Assembly (NCBI GenBank): GCA_047602575.1
Contig: JASGGY010000003.1
Coordinates: 1,218,743 to 1,282,742, forward strand
Length of the DNA: 64,000 nt
Direction of reading: 5' to 3'
Source of the DNA: UBA1366 sp047602575
Lineage (GTDB): Bacteria > Bacillota > Clostridia > Oscillospirales > Ruminococcaceae
In this document: piece by piece, positions 58,675-64,000 of the stretch
Layout: each line of letters starts with the position of its first letter
How positions within the stretch are numbered: position 1 is the stretch's first letter
Made by a program: the position numbers and the translations under genes
Notes under the pieces: model-generated
The model's input: the letters and a program-made list of their open reading frames with translations, nothing else
The model's database searches: none
Told to the model about the DNA's origin: nothing

Positions 58675-59595
58675 TCACACTTTGCCAAACCCCTGCAGAA
58701 ACCGCATATTGTTAACAATAATATCCGACTTCCACCAGTTTGCGGCAAGCTCGAATTCTTTGTAATCCGTCCACCACTGCCAGGGAACGGTATACGAGCC
58801 GTCAGCGAGCTGATTTTGCATAAGAAAATCGCATTCCGCCGCCGCAAGCTCCTCGTTTCCGGCATAAAAAATGCTCTTTGGCGAATCGATCAAACGCGAC
58901 GGTAGGGTGACGTATTCCTTGCCCCATTTTTCAGTGTCGGCGCAGATAGTATGCGTCACCTGCTCGATAAGCTGCACGCGGAATAATTCCATGTCGAACA
59001 GCTCCGTTATGCCGGCTCTCGCACAGTAATCAAACAGCCTGATATAACAAGCTGTAATATGCGCCTCGTCAAAAGGAACCTTTGCGGCGAACGCCCCATA
59101 TGCCTGCACGGCGATTTCACGGGCTTTTTTGTATAATGCGGAAGCTTTGTCCGCGTAACACAGCGCGAATCCCGCAAGACAAGCCGTCGGGTTATATGTA
59201 AATTCATCTTCACCGTCCTTGAATTCCCACCAGATGGCATGAGGAAAGTCGTTGTTTGTCGCAACGGCATTGCGCCATTGATTGTGTGCCTTGTCAAAAT
59301 CCGCGCCGCTGCCAAGATAGCGCAGAATGCCCTGAATAACCGGATGCGAACAATCGGTAAAGCCGATCTGCCGCAGAATTTCGGTCGCCGCCCAGGTCTG
59401 AATCGGAGAAGAATTCGGATTAAAGCAATCCGGCTCAAGCCCGTGTCCGAAGCCGCCATCGTGGTTTTGATAGCTCGACAATGCGGTCAGAACGTCATTT
59501 GCGTCACCGTTTTCAAAGTAAAATTCCCACCTCGCAAGGTCAAGCGGACGTGCGTTGCGGTAGATAAACTTTCGTGCTTTTTCAAATGTGTTCAT
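58675..59595 (-). CDS. Prenyltransferase/squalene-oxidase-fold protein
   Basis: 306 aa cytoplasmic protein. Helical-hairpin toroid repeats: YQNHDGGFGHGLEPDCFNPNSSP (QxxDGGFG), YTVPWQWWTDYKEFELAANWWK. The QW-like motif is weak and no DXDD cyclase motif is seen, so enzymatic activity is doubtful; the family includes many uncharacterised toroid proteins. Unlike those at 9242 and 31187 it has no signal peptide. Monocistronic. Confidence 0.75.
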   Translation of the reverse strand: MNTFEKARKFIYRNARPLDLARWEFYFENGDANDVLTALSSYQNHDGGFGHGLEPDCFNPNSSPIQTWAATEILRQIGFTDCSHPVIQGILRYLGSGADFDKAHNQWRNAVATNNDFPHAIWWEFKDGEDEFTYNPTACLAGFALCYADKASALYKKAREIAVQAYGAFAAKVPFDEAHITACYIRLFDYCARAGITELFDMELFRVQLIEQVTHTICADTEKWGKEYVTLPSRLIDSPKSIFYAGNEELAAAECDFLMQNQLADGSYTVPWQWWTDYKEFELAANWWKSDIIVNNMRFLQGFGKV

Positions 59596-59666
59596 TGTTT
59601 TCTCTCCTCAATTTATAAGAAAATATTGCCGGATTTCTTGAAATTCACTTATAGGTTCTGCTATAA

Positions 59667-59695
59667 ATTATACCACATAACTTGTATAAATTCAA
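59667..59695 (-). promoter_or_regulatory. Promoter of the prenyltransferase-fold gene
   Basis: TTGAAT, 17-bp spacer, TATAAT on the minus strand. Confidence 0.8.
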
Positions 59696-59880
59696 GATAA
59701 AAGAACAAAAGTGCTGAATCTATTTCTCGTTCTTGAGAAAATGTTTTATCGTAAAGACGAAAGATCAGCACCGATGCATGATTATTATGAATGAAAGCCA
59801 TAGAAAGCGAGGGTTACTATGAATAACACCCGCGCCGGCTGACTCAACGCAACGTTGACCTCATGCAGAAAACCCGTTGT

Positions 59881-59909
59881 TTGACTTTCTGCGCTTGTGG
59901 CGGTATACT
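59881..59909 (+). promoter_or_regulatory. Promoter of the XRE regulator
   Basis: TTGACT, 17-bp spacer, TATACT. A CGGTACCG palindrome (59917-59924) just downstream could be an autoregulatory operator. Confidence 0.8.
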
Positions 59910-59949
59910 GAACTTACGGTACCGATACTGACGAGGAGATTTGATTATT

Positions 59950-61122
59950 ATGAGTTTATCAATCGGAGAAAACATCAAAATTATGCGCCGGAAATGCGGT
60001 TTTACGCAGGAGGAGCTTGCCAACCGCATCGGCGTGACCCCGCAGGCGGTTTCAAAATGGGAAAACGAGGGCGGACTGCCCGACCTCTCGCTGATTGTGC
60101 CGCTGGCGCAGATTTTCGGCATCACGACCGACAGCCTTCTGGGTGTGGTTGCGTCGGTGTACGGCAAAGCCCACACCGATGCGGCGCTTGCCCATGAAAA
60201 ACTGCTGATGGAAACCGCCCAGTCCGCCGCCGAAAAGCACCTTGCGGCATACGCGTATTTCCGCACGGAATCCGACAAAGAGCCGACCAACTATTACCTA
60301 ATGCTGAAATGTATCAGCAACGGCGCAGAGATCAGCCGTTATACCGACTTCAACGGCTTTCTGTCCGACCGCCCGGGAGAGCGGGACGAGATTTTCGCAG
60401 ACTGTGAAAAGAAGCTGTCCGTCATCACGCGCTACTGTGAGGAACGTCAGATTATCGAAAGCGCCAATTTCACGATGAGTTGGATTTATATTCACTGCAA
60501 GGAATTCGGCAAGGCAAGGGCGCTGATTGCAAAGCTTCCCAGTCTGGAAAGCAACAACTTACAGGAAAGCATTCTGGCACAGCTGATCAATTTACAGTAC
60601 GGCTTTGAAAAGCAAAAAGAATACATCGCCGAAAACATCCGGCGCGTGCTGAACGTCGCGCGTAAGGACTTCTACTATTCCCTTGAGGACCACGCATGGG
60701 CGGAAGAACCGGATGCGGCGGCGGAATTCGGCGAAAAGGTGCTCCATATCATCGGCGCGTACCGCGTGTTTGACCATCTCCTGCCAGAGGTGTATAAGGG
60801 AGAAAACAACCTGCTCCCGTTTCTGGCGAAAAGCCGTACGCGCCAGGGCAAGCCGGAGCTTGCGGCGGCTTGTGTGAAGCGCATCGCGGACAACACCGCC
60901 GCGTATTTCGGGCTTTGCAAGGCGCTGACCGACGACGACAAGCGCAAGCACGGCGAACAGGAATACGCGAAGATGAAAGCCTTTGACGCGGAGGAAGCAA
61001 AGAACTATGCGTACGGTTTGTTTGACAAATGCCTTTCCCTCGCGGAGGACGGGCAGAGAGAGCCACTCAAAGCCTGCGCGGATTATGCACTGGCGCAAGC
61101 GCTGATTGACCAACTGAATTAA
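59950..61122 (+). CDS. XRE-family transcriptional regulator with a helical-repeat sensor domain
   Basis: 390 aa from ATG 59950 (GAGGAG upstream). Helix-turn-helix at 5-60: IGENIKIMRRKCGFTQEELANRIGVTPQAVSKWENEGGLPDLSLI, typical of Cro/CI-type clostridial regulators. About 75-390 are alpha-helical, TPR-like and without a named domain. Single gene with its own promoter and terminator. Target unknown. Confidence 0.88.
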   Translation: MSLSIGENIKIMRRKCGFTQEELANRIGVTPQAVSKWENEGGLPDLSLIVPLAQIFGITTDSLLGVVASVYGKAHTDAALAHEKLLMETAQSAAEKHLAAYAYFRTESDKEPTNYYLMLKCISNGAEISRYTDFNGFLSDRPGERDEIFADCEKKLSVITRYCEERQIIESANFTMSWIYIHCKEFGKARALIAKLPSLESNNLQESILAQLINLQYGFEKQKEYIAENIRRVLNVARKDFYYSLEDHAWAEEPDAAAEFGEKVLHIIGAYRVFDHLLPEVYKGENNLLPFLAKSRTRQGKPELAAACVKRIADNTAAYFGLCKALTDDDKRKHGEQEYAKMKAFDAEEAKNYAYGLFDKCLSLAEDGQREPLKACADYALAQALIDQLN

Positions 61123-61130
61123 CCGAAAAT

Positions 61131-61170
61131 GAGCTGTATCAAAACTCTGTTAAGAGTTGATACGGCTCAT
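61131..61170 (+). terminator. Terminator of the XRE regulator
   Basis: GAGCTGTATCAA and TTGATACGGCTC pair over 12 bases across AACTC...GAG, followed by a T-rich run. Confidence 0.85.
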
Positions 61171-61243
61171 TGTAATATTTTACAGTTTCGTCTAATATCT
61201 TTTAAACGGCAACTATATTACCGCAACAAGTTTGAAAATTATG

Positions 61244-61272
61244 TTGACTTATCTGTTTCTTTGTGGTATTAT
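61244..61272 (+). promoter_or_regulatory. Promoter of the SPFH-zinc ribbon gene
   Basis: TTGACT, 17-bp spacer, TATTAT, just upstream of the ribosome site. Confidence 0.8.
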
Positions 61273-61299
61273 TTGATGTAAGATTTGGAGGCGTGTGAT

Positions 61300-62433
61300 A
61301 TGGCTGTTATTGACATTGTAAAGTTTGATGGTCTTGCCAGTAGAGATTGGATCGTTTATAAACACCCGAAAGATAATCTGACAATGGGAACACAATTAAT
61401 TGTTGCAGAAGGACAAGCCGCTGTATTTCTCAAAGGCGGTCAAATTTGTGATATGTTTACCGCAGGCACACACACCCTCAGCGCGGCAAACCTTCCCATC
61501 CTCCAAAGCATCGTCAATCTCCCTTTCGGCAATAAAACACCGTTTACTGCTGAAATCTTCTTTATCAATACCATAACAAAACTTGATATTCAATGGGGAA
61601 CTCCCGATCCCATCCAGATTATCGATCCCAAGTATTTTACAAAGCTTAGACTTCGCGCATTCGGTCAGATGGGATTGAAAATCAAAGATTACGCTGTTTT
61701 TATCCGTGAACTTGTCGGGGCGGTAAATCCCGCTGACATGGTTAAATTCACGAAGATTTCTGAATTTTTTAAAGGAATCCTGATCCAAAAAATCAAAGTA
61801 ATTATTGCAAATATTGTTATCAACCAAAAAATCTCAGCGCTTGAGATATCTGCGCAGCTTGATACGATCTCCGCTGAAGCGATTCAAAAGATTTCACCGG
61901 AGTTTGAAAAATTCGGCTTTACTGTTGTGAATTTCTTTATCCAATCGATCAACTTTCCCAATGAGGATTTTGAGCAGATTAACAACATCCTTAAAAATCG
62001 TGCCGAATTTGAAATCATGGGCGATAATCGCTATGTCACAAAACGATCGTTTGATGTATACGACCATGCCGCATCAAATGAATCCGGTGTTGCCGGCGCC
62101 TTCGCGGCTGGTGGAGTCGGCGTTGGACTCGGTGCTTCCATCGGATCGGGGATGGCAAACACCGTCAACACAGCGGCTGTTCTGATCCCGACGATTGTAT
62201 GCGCCGGTTGTAAAACAGAAAACAAAGCCGGAATGAAATTCTGCTGCGAGTGTGGAATGTCTCTCGAGAAAAAGAAAATGTGCTGCCCCGCATGCGGCGC
62301 GCAAATTGACGAAATAAGCAAATTCTGCGCAGAATGCGGGACTTCTGTCGCCGCAAAAAAATGTGAATGCGGAACACCCCTTGAATCCGGACAGAAATTC
62401 TGTCCGAACTGCGGGAAGCCAAGCGGTATATAA
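61300..62433 (+). CDS. SPFH/virion-core-like protein with C-terminal zinc ribbons (YdjI-type)
   Basis: 377 aa from ATG 61300 (TTTGGAGGCGTGTGAT). N-terminal SPFH domain (about 15-260): IVYKHPKDNLTMGTQLIVAEGQAAVFLKGG, FFINTITKLDIQWGTP, FGQMGLKIKDYAVFIRELVG. A Gly/Ala stretch (about 268-295) leads to zinc ribbons at about 307-377 (CAGCKTENKAGMKFCCECG, CCPACGAQIDEISKFCAECG, CECGTPLESGQKFCPNCG). Bacillus YdjI relatives act at the membrane with stress proteins. A membrane TM2 partner follows. Confidence 0.88.
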   Translation: MAVIDIVKFDGLASRDWIVYKHPKDNLTMGTQLIVAEGQAAVFLKGGQICDMFTAGTHTLSAANLPILQSIVNLPFGNKTPFTAEIFFINTITKLDIQWGTPDPIQIIDPKYFTKLRLRAFGQMGLKIKDYAVFIRELVGAVNPADMVKFTKISEFFKGILIQKIKVIIANIVINQKISALEISAQLDTISAEAIQKISPEFEKFGFTVVNFFIQSINFPNEDFEQINNILKNRAEFEIMGDNRYVTKRSFDVYDHAASNESGVAGAFAAGGVGVGLGASIGSGMANTVNTAAVLIPTIVCAGCKTENKAGMKFCCECGMSLEKKKMCCPACGAQIDEISKFCAECGTSVAAKKCECGTPLESGQKFCPNCGKPSGI

Positions 62434-62497
62434 GCAAGTATTTATACCCCAGCAATTTGACGGTTTCAATTTCTAAATGACGGAACGGAGGATCCCA

Positions 62498-63319
62498 ATG
62501 AAAGAAACACGCGCTAACTTTTCACTCGGTACTTTTTTCGCATTAATATTAAGCCTCTTCTTCTCTGTAATCATGATTTTACTTTTATTTTTGGTTGCAC
62601 ACGTTGATGAGGAGCAAACCGCCGTCCCGGCAATTGTTTTTTCCTGCATTTGCTTGCTTTCGATCACTGCCATGTCGGCAGGCGCGCGTGCATTTATTAA
62701 CATGACCTCTGTGGCAAGTTATGTGCAAGCTTTTTTCCTGACTGTAATATATGCTGTCATACAATTTATACATTTATTCGTAACATATCAATCATCCACG
62801 ATGATTCAATATTTGTTTTTCAATCTGTTTTTGCTGTTGATTTATTTTGTCGCAATCGTTCCGGTCTTACTGACCGGAATAAAAATAAATAAAGGTGGTC
62901 ATAAAATGGTAGATTCAACTTGTCCTCAGTGCGGTGCAGCGGTTGCTGCAGACAGTACAGAATGTAAATTCTGCGGATCACAAATTGCGCGGCAAGCAGC
63001 ACCCCAGCAACCGGTTTATCAGCAGCCGATCTATCAGCAGCAACCGCAAACTGTAATTTATCAGCAGGTCGTAGCCAACAACGATGGCATTAACCCCGCA
63101 TGGCCCATTAAAAGTAAAATTGCAGCCGGCGTACTTGCAATCGTGCTGGGCGGCTTAGGCATCCACAAGTTTTATCTTGGTAAAGTCGGGCTGGGTGTTG
63201 TTTATCTGCTGCTCTGCTGGACAGGTATCCCCGCGATTATCGGACTTATCGAAGGCATCATTTATTTGACCTCGAATGATCATAATTTCCAGGTTAAAAA
63301 TAATGTACGTATCAGCTAG
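62498..63319 (+). CDS. Membrane protein with zinc ribbon and TM2 domain
   Basis: 273 aa from ATG 62498 (GGAACGGAGGATCCCA). About 8-138 are four membrane helices of unknown family. About 143-165 are a zinc ribbon (CPQCGAAVAADSTECKFCG), then a Pro/Gln/Tyr linker (QQPVYQQPIYQQQPQ), then a TM2 domain (SKIAAGVLAIVLGGLGIHKFYLGK...) to 273. An internal ATG at 62908 behind AAAGGTGGTCATAAA would give a standard ribbon-TM2 protein, so this may be a fusion of two genes. Ends in TAG. Confidence 0.82.
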   Translation: MKETRANFSLGTFFALILSLFFSVIMILLLFLVAHVDEEQTAVPAIVFSCICLLSITAMSAGARAFINMTSVASYVQAFFLTVIYAVIQFIHLFVTYQSSTMIQYLFFNLFLLLIYFVAIVPVLLTGIKINKGGHKMVDSTCPQCGAAVAADSTECKFCGSQIARQAAPQQPVYQQPIYQQQPQTVIYQQVVANNDGINPAWPIKSKIAAGVLAIVLGGLGIHKFYLGKVGLGVVYLLLCWTGIPAIIGLIEGIIYLTSNDHNFQVKNNVRIS

Positions 63320-63356
63320 CCGGACAATCTGATTGCCGAAAATACAACGTTAAACA

Positions 63357-63390
63357 ACCCGCCCCAGCCATAAAAAGGCAAGGGCGGGTT
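63357..63390. terminator. Bidirectional terminator
   Basis: AACCCGCCC and GGGCGGGTT arms around CAGCCATAAAAAGGCAA, T-run on the plus side. It separates the converging TM2 and ComEA-like genes. Confidence 0.8.
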
Positions 63391-63431
63391 CGGTTTTTTA
63401 AGCGTAATAACAAAGCCATCCGTGATCCCCC

Positions 63432-64000
63432 TCACACCGTCACAAACCCCCGTATCTCCACAAACACCGCGTCCGTGATGCCGTCCACATCGAGCAGCTC
63501 GTAGGTGTTTTCAAACCTGCCGATTTTCGTGCGCAAATCCACAATCCCCTGCGCGGTTTCGCGGTCGAGCAGCAGCGCTTCGGAAATCTCTCGCGCGTCG
63601 GCGGTGTTGATACAGACCCTGTGCCGCACCGGCGTAGCGGTTGTCGTCGCGGAAGTTACGGGTTTGTGCGTTGTGGTTTTTGCGGAAACAACCGGCTTTT
63701 TGGTGGTCAGGTCGGGCTTTGTCGCGGAAGGTTTCGTGGTTGGTGCCGTTGTCACCGCCGGCTTTGTTTCGGGCTGTTCGCCTTTGACATACAGATATTC
63801 TGACAGCAGCGCCAGCGTTTTTTCGCCGATGCCGGAAACCTCCGTCAGCTGCGAAAGCCGCGCAAACCCGTCGTGCGCATCGCGGTAAGAAACAATCGCC
63901 GCCGCTTTGACCGCACCGATGCCGGGGATCAGTTCCAGCTCCGCCGCCGTCACGCGGTTCAGATCCGCCGGAAACACATCCTCTATGTCCGGCGCTGAAG
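63432..64000 (-). CDS. ComEA-like helix-hairpin-helix protein (5' end beyond window)
   Basis: At least 189 codons; the frame stays open to the window edge (before VFPADLN it reads SAPDIED), so the true start lies outside. Two helix-hairpin-helix regions: LNRVTAAELELIPGIGAVKAAAIVSYRDAHDGF at the visible N-terminus and INTADAREISEALLLDRETAQGIVDLR near the C-terminus, joined by a Thr/Pro/Lys-rich linker. The first matches ComEA DNA-binding domains (LIPGIGxxxAxxIV). Probably DNA-uptake or membrane-anchored. Confidence 0.85.
   Translation of the reverse strand, partial: SAPDIEDVFPADLNRVTAAELELIPGIGAVKAAAIVSYRDAHDGFARLSQLTEVSGIGEKTLALLSEYLYVKGEQPETKPAVTTAPTTKPSATKPDLTTKKPVVSAKTTTHKPVTSATTTATPVRHRVCINTADAREISEALLLDRETAQGIVDLRTKIGRFENTYELLDVDGITDAVFVEIRGFVTV

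Larger units (their letters stand above)
59596..59949. other. Intergenic region between the toroid-fold protein and the XRE regulator
   Basis: Carries the divergent promoters at 59667-59695 and 59881-59909. The middle part shows no ORF above background and no repeat. Confidence 0.6.

Overview
The window looks like a chromosomal segment of an anaerobic, Gram-positive Clostridia-type bacterium. An Oscillospirales or Ruminococcaceae-like lineage is my guess, not something the sequence proves. The reasons are SD-led genes with GGAGG sites, sigma-A type promoters, BclA-like collagen proteins, a SipW/TasA-type operon, group-II ECF transport and corrinoid methyltransferase genes. It is not a phage or plasmid: no integrase, transposase, CRISPR array or rRNA was seen, and the only tRNA is a tRNA-Pyl.

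The centrepiece (about 23.6-50.8 kb) is a methylamine, corrinoid and pyrrolysine island. On the minus strand lie mtmC, mtmB (with an in-frame amber codon read as pyrrolysine), pylB, a PucR-type regulator broken by a one-base shift, amtB and glnK. Facing it on the plus strand, behind a cobalamin riboswitch, is a B12 capture and import operon. It encodes an alpha/alpha-toroid surface protein, a DUF4430 protein (together resembling a split transcobalamin/intrinsic factor), EcfT, a fused EcfA1-A2 ATPase and a CbrT-like S component. Next come a MocR regulator and the pyl operon pylSc-pylT-pylSn-pylC-pylD-RACo, where pylC is fused to a MetH-activation-like domain. A further block follows with two UroD-family methyltransferases, a corrinoid protein, a second RACo, a third divergent UroD-like protein, a GNAT and a second corrinoid protein. 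The inferred logic is as follows. Methylammonium enters through the Amt protein. MtmB, using Pyl, moves the methyl group to MtmC. The RACo proteins, and possibly the PylC-fused domain, keep cobalt reduced. UroD-family proteins pass the methyl group on. The ECF system supplies the corrinoid, and GlnK/Amt senses the released ammonia.

Left flank (0-23.6 kb): a coiled-coil NlpC/P60 hydrolase; a haemolysin-III gene whose C-terminus is shifted by one base; three tandem collagen-like spore/surface proteins; a tandem GNAT behind a structured leader; a small membrane protein driven by an identical promoter copy; a lipoprotein-like gene; an EAL-HDOD signalling protein; a paralogue of the B12-locus toroid protein; a large InlB-repeat surface protein with a 50-aa peptide gene; an Amt-PII fusion behind an attenuator-like terminator; and a seven-gene operon of two beta-lactamase-fold hydrolases, a GNAT, an HD protein and an ABC-2 exporter. 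An RNHCP gene sits next to it.

Right flank (51-64 kb): a SipW operon with a large Cna-B adhesin and three TasA/camelysin-like proteins; a DUF2200 protein; a prenyltransferase-fold protein; an XRE regulator; an SPFH/zinc-ribbon protein; a zinc-ribbon/TM2 protein; and a ComEA-like protein running off the edge. Four dispersed repeat types recur between genes: a TCTGACN heptamer, a 91-bp unit, a palindromic 3' element and a duplicated promoter.
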